The notes under the pieces: model-generated
What the model was told of the DNA's origin: nothing
Database searches by the model: none
What the model saw: only the letters and a program-made list of their open reading frames with translations
In this document: positions 1-7,977 of the stretch, in pieces
Position numbering within the stretch: position 1 is the first letter of the stretch
Layout: each line of letters opens with the position of its first letter
From: Pseudomonadota bacterium
GTDB taxonomy: Bacteria > Pseudomonadota > Alphaproteobacteria > Rhizobiales > Rhizobiaceae
Assembly: GCA_023428515.1 (NCBI GenBank)
Contig: JAEYXI010000284.1
Span: 1-11,927, forward strand
DNA: 11,927 nucleotides
Direction of reading: 5' to 3'
Position numbers and translations under genes: made by a program

Positions 1-371
1 GTGGTTTCTACGTGCCGACGCCTGGACATACCCGCGTCTTGTCCCCGTCGCTTTCGCGCGGGGAGTCTGGGAGCTCTGGAACGACCCTCGGCCTCCACGG
101 CCACGTTAGCCGTCTTAACCGAGCGCCGGTCCCTCCCCGCAGACCACCGTCATGATCGGCGTTCCCGCAGGAGAAACTGGACGGATTATGCGGGAGGCCG
201 GAGGGGTGTGAATGAAAAGGCCCGAAATTTCTATCGGTATCGAATGAAATCAATGGGTTGACTGGAAAATCTTTCCACACCTCCCGCACGCCTGAGAAAA
301 TCGATATCAGAGAGCGCCAACGCCGTCGCGGTCGGCCGGGAACACAAGCCGATGCGAAGCGTTCATGTGCC
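1..371. other. Region without a supported gene upstream of the Crp/Fnr gene
   Basis: No convincing gene is visible here. Two plus-strand frames are open from the left edge: one closes at a TAG at 107-109, the other at a TGA at 153-155. Either could be the last codons of a gene that starts outside the window, but neither gives a recognisable protein end. The long frames on both strands are rich in Arg, Pro and Ser and look non-coding. The stretch just before 372 must hold the promoter of the Crp/Fnr gene, but I could not find a clear -35/-10 pair or a symmetrical Crp/Fnr box. An isolated TGTGA near 208-212 has no partner half-site. Confidence 0.4.
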
Positions 372-1097
372 ATGGTTCAAACGGCCGCTTTTCTGCGCAG
401 TCTCGAGCGGCGCGACAGTCTCAGCGACGACGAGATCAGGATTATCAGTGAACTTCCGGCGCGCCCTGCTGTGTTTGCAGCAGGCGAAGAGATCGTCATG
501 GAGGGAACGCGGCAAAAGGACAGTTGCCTCGTGACATCAGGCTTCGCCGCGCGCAGCCAGTCGCTGCGATCGGGAGAACGGCAGATCACCGCGGTCCACG
601 TGCCCGGCGACTTCGTCGACCTGCACTCGATGATGCTGAAGGTGATGGATCACAGCGTGGTGGCGCTAGGCCCCTGCAAGGTCGCTTTCATCCCGCATGA
701 GAGGATCCGGGAGGTGACCGAGAAAAGCCCTCACCTCGCCCGCATGTTCTGGCTGTCGACCACGATCGACGGCGCTATCCAGCGCACATGGATCACCTGC
801 CTCGGCCGCCGTTCGGCCGAGCAGCATCTCGCACATCTGATCTGCGAGCTCTACGTGCGGCTGGAAGCAGCCGGCGTCGCGTCGGACCTCATTTTCGAGT
901 TTCCCGTCACGCAAGCGCAACTTGGCGACGTGCTCGGACTTTCGGTCGTCCATGTGAACCGCAAACTCCAGGACTTGCGAGCGGCGGGCCTGGTCGAATG
1001 GCGCGACGGCAAGGTGAAGATCCGCGACTTCGAAAGGCTTGCGCAACTGGCGGAATTCGACCCCACCTATCTCAGCCTGCAACGTGAATCGCGGTAG
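372..1097 (+). CDS. Crp/Fnr-family transcriptional regulator
   Basis: A 241-residue cytoplasmic DNA-binding protein with the usual Crp/Fnr layout. An N-terminal cyclic-nucleotide-type beta-roll spans about residues 20-110 and includes PGDFVDL at 78-84. A long dimerisation helix follows at about 115-165, containing GRRSAEQHLAHL. The C-terminal winged helix has its helix-turn-helix near 180-202 (TQAQLGDVLGLSVVHVNRKL). The beta-roll lacks the Arg-Ser pair that binds cAMP in E. coli Crp. There is no N-terminal cysteine cluster as in Fnr, so the signal is unknown. The reading frame extends upstream only to a TTG at 258; that stretch is Arg-rich and unlike the family, so I chose the ATG at 372, although no good Shine-Dalgarno precedes it. 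The gene stands alone and is closed by the terminator at 1148-1185. The family call is firm; the regulated genes are unknown. Confidence 0.92.
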   Translation: MVQTAAFLRSLERRDSLSDDEIRIISELPARPAVFAAGEEIVMEGTRQKDSCLVTSGFAARSQSLRSGERQITAVHVPGDFVDLHSMMLKVMDHSVVALGPCKVAFIPHERIREVTEKSPHLARMFWLSTTIDGAIQRTWITCLGRRSAEQHLAHLICELYVRLEAAGVASDLIFEFPVTQAQLGDVLGLSVVHVNRKLQDLRAAGLVEWRDGKVKIRDFERLAQLAEFDPTYLSLQRESR

Positions 1098-1147
1098 GTC
1101 CGGCGACCCTTCCGACGTCCAGCCTGTTCGGCCGTGGCCAACAAAGC

Positions 1148-1185
1148 AAAGACCCGCTGCCTGAGGGGAAAGCAGCGGGTCTTTT
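1148..1185 (+). terminator. Rho-independent terminator after the Crp/Fnr gene
   Basis: A 13-bp perfect inverted repeat (AAAGACCCGCTGC at 1148-1160 with its complement at 1172-1184) encloses an 11-nt loop and ends in a short T run. It lies about 50 bases after the Crp/Fnr stop. Read on the minus strand the stem also ends in TTT, so it may work in both directions and also stop the small minus-strand gene ending at 1271. Confidence 0.88.
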
Positions 1186-1270
1186 CGGGCAGAAGCCCAT
1201 GATCACCAGGGCGGTGACCGGAGATTCAACGGGAGAGGATTCGAATGGTTCCGGCCGGAGAGGCAGGCCG

Positions 1271-1543
1271 TCAAATTACCGCACTGGGCCGCCGGGACAG
1301 GACAAGCGGCTCGGACGCTTCGCGGTGATCGAACACGACCGCCATGGTCCTACCAGTCGCGATCCGGACGATGGATTCCAGAACCGTGTCGTCTGTCTCC
1401 AGGCTGGCAGGTGCTGTCGTGTGGAAGCCGTTCAACAGCGAGCGCGTGGAAACCGGTTGCCCGAGCGGATGACCCGAAAGCAGAGCGGAAACAACCTCAT
1501 CGCAGGTTGGCGTCCGATCGGTGTTGAAACTTGTGCCGCTCAT
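1271..1543 (-). CDS. Small hypothetical protein
   Basis: A 90-residue protein that I do not recognise. It is supported by a GGAG Shine-Dalgarno nine bases before the ATG, a moderately high share of G or C at third codon positions, and its position on the same strand as the dehydrogenase 107 bases upstream. The overlapping plus-strand frame gives an unlikely composition. There is no signal peptide, membrane segment or cysteine motif. The sequence is mixed polar and hydrophobic, with a central stretch (LESIVRIATGRTMAVVFDH) that could form a helix followed by a strand. It could be a small cytoplasmic protein specific to rhizobia. It probably ends at the bidirectional terminator near 1148-1185. 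The main doubt is whether it is translated at all. Confidence 0.55.
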   Translation of the reverse strand: MSGTSFNTDRTPTCDEVVSALLSGHPLGQPVSTRSLLNGFHTTAPASLETDDTVLESIVRIATGRTMAVVFDHREASEPLVLSRRPSAVI

Positions 1544-1650
1544 CAGTCCGATCTCCGCTGGATGGACTTCACGAAAATGATCGTACGCCCTCTATGGGGA
1601 ATAGCGAGCGGAATTGTGGTCCTACCAGCGCGCGGCACGATTACGCTGCG

Positions 1651-2559
1651 TCAGCGATAGCCCGTCGCATCGGCAGGCTTGTCGGTTTCCTGCACTTCCA
1701 CGATGTAGCGCCATGCGTCCGGCTGGGAGCCGTCGAGATCGGTGAAGCCGTAGACCTTCGCCAGGCCGCCGCTGGACAGCGACTGGCCGTTGAAACGCGC
1801 GCGGTGGGGATCGGCGGCGAGCGCGGCGACCGCACGGCCAACGAAGCGCGGCGTCTCGGAGATGACGAAATGCGGCACGTTCTTCGTCGCGTCGCGCCAA
1901 TTGTCTTCCCTGACCCCGAAATGCTCGAGCATCATCTCGGAACGCAGCCAGCCCGGCGTGATCGAGACGGCGGAGGCAGCATGCTTTGCCAGATCTTTGG
2001 CATGCGCCCAGGCCATGCGGTTCACCGAGACCTTGGCGAGGTCGTAGAAGGGCGACAGGCGGTAATGCTCGGCGTTGTATTCGGCGGTGCCGTCGGTGAC
2101 CTCGACGAGAAGTCCGCCCGGGCGCTCGATGAGCAGCGGTAGGGCGTGATGAGCGGTGATCAGATGCGTGTCGACGCCGAGGCGCAGCAGGCGCAAGCCA
2201 TTCTCCAGATCATGTTCCCAGACCGACTTGTCCCATTCGAAGAGAAGCTCACCGCCCCAGACGTCGTTGATGAGTATGTCGAGGCGACCCTGCTCGGCGC
2301 GGATGCGCTCGACCAGCGCCTTCACCTCTTCCGAGACGAGATGGTCGGTCGGGACGGCGATGCCCTTGCCGCCCGCGGCGGTGACGAGGTCGGCGGTTTC
2401 CTCGATCGTCTCCGCTCGCTTGTATTCGGACTGGCGTTCGCGCGTGGTGCGGCCGGTGACGTAGACGGTGGCGCCAGCCGCACCGAGCTCCACTGCAATT
2501 CCCCTGCCCGCTCCGCGCGTCGCGCCCGCGACCAATGCGACCTTGCCTTCGAGGGTCAT
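1651..2559 (-). CDS. SDR-family NAD(P)-dependent oxidoreductase, DHRS1-like
   Basis: A 302-residue short-chain dehydrogenase with a Rossmann fold, a cytoplasmic oxidoreductase of unknown substrate. The nucleotide-binding loop is GATRGAG at residues 12-18, and the catalytic pair is Tyr172 and Lys176 (YDLAK). The usual NNAG motif is replaced by NDVWGG near residue 98. The catalytic Ser is not obvious: a Thr (155 or 158) occupies that region. Both features, and the length of about 300 rather than 250, fit the DHRS1-like branch of the SDR family. The start at 2559 is preferred over an in-frame ATG at 2607 because GGAGG lies five bases before it and the protein then begins MTLEGKVALV, as SDRs do. 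The gene is divergent from a TetR regulator, which probably controls it through the repeats at 2604-2633. The fold is certain, the reaction is not. Confidence 0.9.
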   Translation of the reverse strand: MTLEGKVALVAGATRGAGRGIAVELGAAGATVYVTGRTTRERQSEYKRAETIEETADLVTAAGGKGIAVPTDHLVSEEVKALVERIRAEQGRLDILINDVWGGELLFEWDKSVWEHDLENGLRLLRLGVDTHLITAHHALPLLIERPGGLLVEVTDGTAEYNAEHYRLSPFYDLAKVSVNRMAWAHAKDLAKHAASAVSITPGWLRSEMMLEHFGVREDNWRDATKNVPHFVISETPRFVGRAVAALAADPHRARFNGQSLSSGGLAKVYGFTDLDGSQPDAWRYIVEVQETDKPADATGYR

Positions 2560-2579
2560 GGCATCCTCCATTCGCTCGG

Positions 2580-2597
2580 GCCGGCTTGGCAGCCGGC
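2580..2597. repeat. Inverted repeat in the dehydrogenase leader
   Basis: GCCGGC is repeated on both sides of a 6-nt spacer (2580-2585 and 2592-2597). On the minus strand it falls in the probable leader of the dehydrogenase mRNA, upstream of its Shine-Dalgarno. There is no T run, so it is not a terminator. It may be a leader hairpin or chance in GC-rich DNA. Confidence 0.4.
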
Positions 2598-2603
2598 GAT
2601 AAA

Positions 2604-2633
2604 TCATTTATAAACAACTATTCATTTATAAAC
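2604..2633. promoter_or_regulatory. Candidate TetR operator: two identical 12-bp repeats
   Basis: TCATTTATAAAC occurs at 2604-2615 and again at 2622-2633, an exact repeat with a period of 18 bases. Each copy contains the self-complementary TTTATAAA. The block is the only AT-rich stretch in the 84-base gap between the divergent dehydrogenase and TetR genes. The TATAAA elements could serve as -10 boxes on either strand. Divergent TetR regulators usually bind such sites to repress both genes, so this is the best operator candidate in the window. Binding itself is inferred. Confidence 0.6.
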
Positions 2634-2643
2634 GAGAGTCAAT

Positions 2644-3231
2644 ATGCCCCGCAAAAAAACGCTCTCCGACGAACAGGTCCTGGCGACGGCCCACAGGCTC
2701 ATCCATGAGGCCGGGCCGGAGGCGCTGACGTTCGACAGGCTGGCAAAGGCGAGCGGCCTGTCGCCGGCGACGCTGGTGCAGCGTTTCAAGACCAAGGCCG
2801 GGCTGAAGCGCGCTGCGCTGCTGCAGGCCTGGGACCAGTTGGACGAGAAGACGAGAAGCCTGGCCGACGACGACCTGCCAAAGACGCCGGAAGGCGCGAT
2901 TGCGATGCTGGTGGGGTTGTCGGGAAGCTATGGGGGCATAGAGGCCTATGCCGAGGGGCTGATGGTGCTGCGCGAGGATTTTCGCGATCCCGACCTGCGG
3001 GCACGCGGCGCGGCCTGGAAGGAGGCGCTCTCCACCGCGCTGGACGAACGTTTCGCAGAGATTTCAGGCGCGCCGCGCGACATCGGCCTGCTGCTGGCCA
3101 CCCACTGGCAAGGCTCCCTGCTCTGGTGGGGGTTCGACCCCAGGGAGGAGATCGGCGCCTATGTTCAGAAGGCACTGGAGCGCTTCGTCGACAGCATCGT
3201 GCCGGCTGGTGCTAGAGCTGGGCCTCGATAG
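2644..3231 (+). CDS. TetR/AcrR-family transcriptional regulator
   Basis: A 195-residue regulator. The N-terminal DNA-binding domain spans about residues 8-55, with the helix-turn-helix at 29-48 (LTFDRLAKASGLSPATLVQRF). The C-terminal part is a mostly helical ligand-binding and dimerisation domain that differs widely between family members, so the effector cannot be guessed. The length is normal for the family. It is transcribed divergently from the short-chain dehydrogenase, with 84 bases between the starts, and is probably its repressor and its own. The Shine-Dalgarno (GAGAG) is weak and the leader is likely short. Its last 20 bases overlap the end of the SnoaL-like gene on the other strand. 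Confidence 0.92.
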   Translation: MPRKKTLSDEQVLATAHRLIHEAGPEALTFDRLAKASGLSPATLVQRFKTKAGLKRAALLQAWDQLDEKTRSLADDDLPKTPEGAIAMLVGLSGSYGGIEAYAEGLMVLREDFRDPDLRARGAAWKEALSTALDERFAEISGAPRDIGLLLATHWQGSLLWWGFDPREEIGAYVQKALERFVDSIVPAGARAGPR

Positions 3232-3598
3232 CGGCCTTGTCGATGACGGACCATACTTTCCAGATCCGTTCGTCCCTGAATTCGTAGAAGACGTTCTCGG
3301 AGAAGGAGACCCTCTTCCCATTCACCGGCAAGCCGAAAAGAATCCCTGTCGGCGTGCAGTCGAACCGCAGGCGGCTGGCGACACGGGGCGGTTCGCAGAC
3401 CATGAGATCGATCTCGAAATGCAGATCGGGGATCGCGCGAAAATCGCCCTCGAGCATGGCGCGATAACCCGACAAGGCGATCGGCTTGCCATTGTACTCG
3501 ACCTCCCCGTGCACGAACCGGCCGAGGTTCGGCCAGTCCTGCGCGTTCAGGCAGGCAATGTAGCCGCGGTATATGTCGCAAAGCTCAGCTTTCGCCAT
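3212..3598 (-). CDS. SnoaL-like (ester cyclase / NTF2-fold) protein
   Basis: A 128-residue protein resembling the SnoaL-like 'predicted ester cyclase' group, small alpha+beta-barrel enzymes or binding proteins. Typical elements are an N-terminal helix with a tryptophan (LNAQDWPNLGRFVH, from about residue 18), the middle segment GYRAMLEGDFRAIPDLHFEI, and a C-terminal strand pair ending in ERIWKVWSVID. Most members have no known reaction, so only the fold is claimed. An in-frame ATG lies 39 bases upstream at 3637, but the start at 3598 has a CGGAG Shine-Dalgarno seven bases before it and begins at the first helix. The gene converges on the TetR gene with a 20-base overlap of the two 3' ends. 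A hairpin in its leader overlaps the Shine-Dalgarno. Confidence 0.82.
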   Translation of the reverse strand: MAKAELCDIYRGYIACLNAQDWPNLGRFVHGEVEYNGKPIALSGYRAMLEGDFRAIPDLHFEIDLMVCEPPRVASRLRFDCTPTGILFGLPVNGKRVSFSENVFYEFRDERIWKVWSVIDKAAIEAQL

Positions 3599-3607
3599 GG
3601 CGTCGCT

Positions 3608-3626
3608 CCGTGTTCCTGTGACACGG
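3608..3626 (-). promoter_or_regulatory. Leader hairpin next to the SnoaL-like gene's ribosome binding site
   Basis: On the minus strand CCGTGT and ACACGG form a 6-bp stem around a 7-nt loop. The last two G residues of the stem belong to the GGAG Shine-Dalgarno of the gene starting at 3598. The hairpin could reduce translation, or the symmetry could be a protein-binding site. Its length is modest, so chance is possible. Confidence 0.35.
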
Positions 3627-3736
3627 GAATTCCGCAACCGCCGCCAAAATACAAGCCCGGCATTCGAGTTGCGTCGGTCGGCAGCTATTGCGTCGCCTCC
3701 TGCCTTCGGCGATGCTCGCCAGCAAGGGAGGACCCC

Positions 3737-4123
3737 ATGACGAAGAGAAATATCCCAGCGCTCTTGCTGCTTCTGGCCGCCGCCGCATGCACGTCGACGC
3801 CTCAGGCGTCCAACACGGCATCGCCCGCGCGGCCCGGAGGAGCCGCTGCGGAAATAACGCTAACCGATGCCGAGCGCAGCACCATCGAAGCCGCCGTTCG
3901 CGCGCGCGCCGGCCAGCCATCCGCGCCCTTCCGCACAATAATCGCCCAGCGCGACCGTGGCGGATCGGTGACGGTTTGCGGCTATTTCAACCCGGGGACC
4001 GGCGACACGCCTTTCGTCGGCACGCTGAGCGAAGGCGCCTTCATCGTATCTGATATCGGCGGCCCGACCGAGCGGACCGTCACCGTCCAGAAGGCCTGCC
4101 ACGGTAGCGGAATATACATCTGA
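3737..4123 (+). CDS. Small predicted lipoprotein, function unknown
   Basis: A 128-residue exported protein. Residues 1-18 form a lipoprotein signal: a short basic start, a Leu/Ala-rich core, and Cys18 in LAAAAC, a loose lipobox. A Ser/Thr/Pro/Ala-rich linker runs to about residue 38. The folded part follows, with Cys81 (VCGYFNPGTGD) and Cys121 (KACHGSG), which could pair as a disulfide in the periplasm. The VCGYFN segment followed by PFVGTL resembles small conserved rhizobial proteins of unknown role; this is from memory. The frame is open far upstream, but the ATG at 3737 has GGGAGG five bases before it and starts the signal sequence, so it is clearly the start. The gene stands alone between the SnoaL-like gene and the sugar importer. 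Confidence 0.8.
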   Translation: MTKRNIPALLLLLAAAACTSTPQASNTASPARPGGAAAEITLTDAERSTIEAAVRARAGQPSAPFRTIIAQRDRGGSVTVCGYFNPGTGDTPFVGTLSEGAFIVSDIGGPTERTVTVQKACHGSGIYI

Positions 4124-4144
4124 GGCGAACGCCACCCAAGCAGA

Positions 4145-4177
4145 TGCCAGCACTGTGCGCCCGTCGACCTGCTGGCA
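4145..4177. repeat. 8-bp inverted repeat after the lipoprotein gene
   Basis: TGCCAGCA (4145-4152) and TGCTGGCA (4170-4177) are exact complements around a 17-nt spacer, 22 bases past the lipoprotein stop. No T run follows, so it is at best a weak or Rho-dependent transcription end signal. Confidence 0.35.
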
Positions 4178-4213
4178 CACATGCCGACGAAATCAAGCTC
4201 CGAATTGTGGGAT

Positions 4214-4260
4214 TTGTCGGACAATATTGCGATTGACTCCGTTCGAGAGGTCCGTTTAGC
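4214..4260 (+). promoter_or_regulatory. Candidate promoter and operator of the sugar importer operon
   Basis: TTGACT at 4233-4238 and TTTAGC at 4255-4260, 16 bases apart, resemble -35 and -10 boxes; the -10 match is poor. Just upstream is the short palindrome TTGTC-G-GACAA (4214-4224), followed by CAATATTG (4222-4229), itself self-complementary. This is a plausible site for a sugar-responsive regulator. Transcription from here would give a leader of about 150 bases before the binding-protein gene. Confidence 0.35.
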
Positions 4261-4419
4261 TGGCCTCGGAAACTCGAAATTCTGGCGGTTCTGAGGATTG
4301 CGCGTTGGAGGGCGCGCTACGGGTTTCGTACCGGGGAGTCGGTCACGGATCCCCCTTGCAATCCCCTGCCCTGGATACCGTCGCGTTTCCGACACCGAAC
4401 AACGGAAAGGGAGGAATTC

Positions 4420-5370
4420 ATGAAGCTCAGACTTGCAAGCGCCCTGCTGGTGACTGCCGCATTGTTGGCGACCGGCGCCGTGGCGCAGGAGAAGAAGCAG
4501 CTCGCCTTCGTCGTCAACGGCGCTTCCGACTTCTGGAAGCTCGCCGAGGCCGGCGTGAAGAAGGCGCAGGGAGAACTGCCCAATTACGATCTCTCGCTGA
4601 AATATCCCGAGCAGGCCGCCGCCGCCGTGCAGCAGCGCCTGATGGAGGATCTCGTCGCCGGCGGCGTGTCTGCGATCATGGTGAGCGCCGTCGATCCGAA
4701 ATCCTCGACCGATTCGCTGAACAAGATCGGCGCGCAGGTGCCGCTCTTCACCACCGACAGCGACGCGCCCGACACAAACCGCATCGCCTATATCGGCTCG
4801 TCCAACACCGAAGCGGGCAAGCAGGCGGGCGAAATCGCGCTGAAGGCGTTGCCTGACGGCGGCCAGTGCATCGGCTTCGTCGGCCTGCCCGGCGCGGACA
4901 ATGCGCGCGAGCGCATCGAAGGCATGAAGGCCGCGATCGCCGGTTCGAAGGTCGAACTGATCGACGTGCGTGGCGACGACATCGACCAGACCCGCGCCAA
5001 GCGCAACGTCGAGGACGCGCTGGCCGCAAACCCCGACATCAAGTGCATGGTCGGCTTCTATTCCTACAACCCGCCGCGCATCTACGAGGTGCTGAAGGAG
5101 AGCGGCAAGCTCGGCCAGGTGACGGTCATCGCCTTCGACGAAGACCCGATCACGCTGGGCGGCGTGCGCGAAGGCACGATCGCCGGCACGGTCGTGCAGG
5201 ACCCGTACGAATGGGGCTACCAGGGCATGAAGCTGATGGCCAAGTATCTGGAAGGCGACAAGTCGGTCGTACCGGAGAACAAGCTGATCATCGTGCCCAC
5301 CAAGATGATCGACAAGGCCAATGTCGATGCATTCGAGGCGGAACTGAAGTCGCGCATCAGCGGCGGCTGA
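4420..5370 (+). CDS. Sugar ABC transporter substrate-binding protein (CUT2, ribose type)
   Basis: A 316-residue periplasmic binding protein that captures a sugar and delivers it to the permease. Residues 1-22 are a Sec signal peptide with a likely cut at AVA|QE. The mature part has two lobes of the periplasmic-binding type 1 fold. Positions matching sugar contacts in RbsB are visible: NGASDFWK at 33-40, TDSDAPDTNR around 112-121, GADNARERIEG at 158-168, Asp240 in AFDED, and Gln260 in VVQDP. These place it with ribose, xylose and galactose-type proteins but do not identify the sugar. The start is clear, with GGGAGG six bases before the ATG. It leads a three-gene operon; a strong hairpin after its stop probably keeps its transcript more abundant than those of the ATPase and permease. 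Confidence 0.94.
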   Translation: MKLRLASALLVTAALLATGAVAQEKKQLAFVVNGASDFWKLAEAGVKKAQGELPNYDLSLKYPEQAAAAVQQRLMEDLVAGGVSAIMVSAVDPKSSTDSLNKIGAQVPLFTTDSDAPDTNRIAYIGSSNTEAGKQAGEIALKALPDGGQCIGFVGLPGADNARERIEGMKAAIAGSKVELIDVRGDDIDQTRAKRNVEDALAANPDIKCMVGFYSYNPPRIYEVLKESGKLGQVTVIAFDEDPITLGGVREGTIAGTVVQDPYEWGYQGMKLMAKYLEGDKSVVPENKLIIVPTKMIDKANVDAFEAELKSRISGG

Positions 5371-5380
5371 CGCCTTGGAG

Positions 5381-5417
5381 CGAACAGGCCGGTCTATTCT
5401 CCCAGCCGGCCTGTTCG
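5381..5417 (+). promoter_or_regulatory. Intercistronic 12-bp hairpin between binding-protein and ATPase genes
   Basis: CGAACAGGCCGG (5381-5392) and CCGGCCTGTTCG (5406-5417) are perfect complements around a 13-nt loop, eleven bases past the binding-protein stop and 42 before the ATPase start. No T run follows, so it is not a typical terminator. Such hairpins are known to protect the 3' end of binding-protein messages in importer operons, raising their copy number above that of the membrane parts; this role is inferred here. Confidence 0.75.
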
Positions 5418-5459
5418 GCGCATGTCCCCATCCCGACGAACAACCAGCATAGTTCGCCG

Positions 5460-6961
<1,502 letters not shown>

Positions 6962-6965
<4 letters not shown>

Positions 6966-7015
6966 AGCACATCAAAGGCCAGGACCCCAACCTCACCGGA
7001 AACCGCGACCGATGA
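6962..7015 (+). other. 17-codon mini-ORF linking ATPase and permease genes
   Basis: Seventeen codons from ATG 6962 to TGA 7013-7015. The start overlaps the ATPase stop as ATGA (6962-6965), and the stop overlaps the permease ATG, again as ATGA (7012-7015). AGGA at 6951-6954, seven bases before this ATG, is a better ribosome site than anything before the permease start. It may carry ribosomes from the ATPase to the permease, or be the original N-terminus of the permease after a frameshift. No function is claimed for the peptide. Confidence 0.45.
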
Positions 7016-7977
7016 TCAACCGCAAGGATCTCTGGCTTCTCATCCTCATCATCGTCGTCGGCACCGTGGTGGCGATCATCAACCCGCGCTTCCTGTCGCC
7101 GATCAACCTGTCGAACACGGCGAACCTGATCGGCCTGTTCGGCATATTCGCCGTCGCGCAGGCCTTCGTCATCATTTCGGGTGGCATCGAGCTGTCGGTC
7201 GGCTCGATCATCGCGCTGCTTGGCGTCGTCTTCGTCGACCTCGTCGCGAGCGAGGCGGTGAACCCGGGCCTCGCCTTCGCAATCGTGGTGGCGATCGGCT
7301 GCCTGATCGGCCTGCTGCACGGTTTCCTGGTCGCCAGGCTCGGGCTGCAGCCCTTCGTGGTGACGCTCTGCGGCCTGCTCATCTATCGCGGCATCGCGCG
7401 CTACTACACCGAGGACGCCACGGCGGGTTTCCCGTTCGGCGCCAGCTTCCCGACGCTCGAATGGCTGACCGCCGGACGCTTCTACGGCATCCCGCACAGC
7501 CTGATCGCCTTCATCGTGATCACGCTCATCATGGGCGTGGTGCTGCACAAATCGGTGTTCGGCCGCTATCTTTTCGCGGTCGGCAAGAACGAGGAAGCGG
7601 CGCGCTACAGCGGCATCCATACGGCGCGCATCACCATCGCGGCCTATGTGATCTGCTGCGGGCTGACGGCGGTGGCGGCCGTCTTCATCGCCATGTATAC
7701 GCGCTCGATCTCGCCCTCTTCGCACGGCAATTTCTACGAGCTCTACGCCATCGCGGCCGCGGTGCTGGGCGGCTGCTCGCTGCGCGGCGGCGAAGGCTCG
7801 ATCGTCGGCGTGGTGCTCGGCACAGTGCTGCTGCAGGTGCTGCAGAACCTCGTCAACCTGCTCGGCATTCCGAGCTCGCTGAACTTCGCCGTGATGGGCT
7901 CGGTGATCCTGATCGGCGTGCTGGCCGACCAGCAGATTTCCAGGCGGGCGGCGCGCGTGAAGGCGCCGGCTGGTTAG
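7012..7977 (+). CDS. Sugar ABC transporter permease (CUT2)
   Basis: A 321-residue inner-membrane protein of the RbsC type that forms the sugar channel, probably as a homodimer with the two-domain ATPase. It is almost entirely hydrophobic helices, about eight to ten. Family hallmarks are SGGIELSVGS at 56-65, KNEEAARYSGI at 192-202 (the cytoplasmic loop that contacts the ATPase), and VLGGCSLRGGEGSIVG at 251-266. The ATG at 7012 is chosen because MINRKDLWLL leads straight into the first membrane helix; the frame extends upstream into the ATPase gene only as an out-of-frame shadow. No good Shine-Dalgarno is present, which suggests translation depends on coupling through the mini-ORF before it. 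The last four bases overlap the end of gor on the opposite strand. Confidence 0.94.
   Translation: MINRKDLWLLILIIVVGTVVAIINPRFLSPINLSNTANLIGLFGIFAVAQAFVIISGGIELSVGSIIALLGVVFVDLVASEAVNPGLAFAIVVAIGCLIGLLHGFLVARLGLQPFVVTLCGLLIYRGIARYYTEDATAGFPFGASFPTLEWLTAGRFYGIPHSLIAFIVITLIMGVVLHKSVFGRYLFAVGKNEEAARYSGIHTARITIAAYVICCGLTAVAAVFIAMYTRSISPSSHGNFYELYAIAAAVLGGCSLRGGEGSIVGVVLGTVLLQVLQNLVNLLGIPSSLNFAVMGSVILIGVLADQQISRRAARVKAPAG

Noticed and set aside
290..310. Weak symmetry (CTGA...TCAG around ATCGAT) as a possible Crp/Fnr box
   Set aside because: The arms are only four bases and do not match the TGTGA or TTGAT half-site consensus.
1..371. Open frames on both strands before the Crp/Fnr gene, including one at 8-373 on the minus strand
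   Set aside because: Arg/Ser/Pro-rich translations without a family match, without good ribosome sites, and in conflict with one another.
1531..2613. Plus-strand open frames opposite the short-chain dehydrogenase
   Set aside because: The minus strand carries a full SDR with motifs and ribosome site; the plus frames have no family features.
4866..5459. Upstream extension of the ATPase frame
   Set aside because: It overlaps the binding-protein gene out of frame, is Arg-rich, and ATPase homology begins only at 5460.
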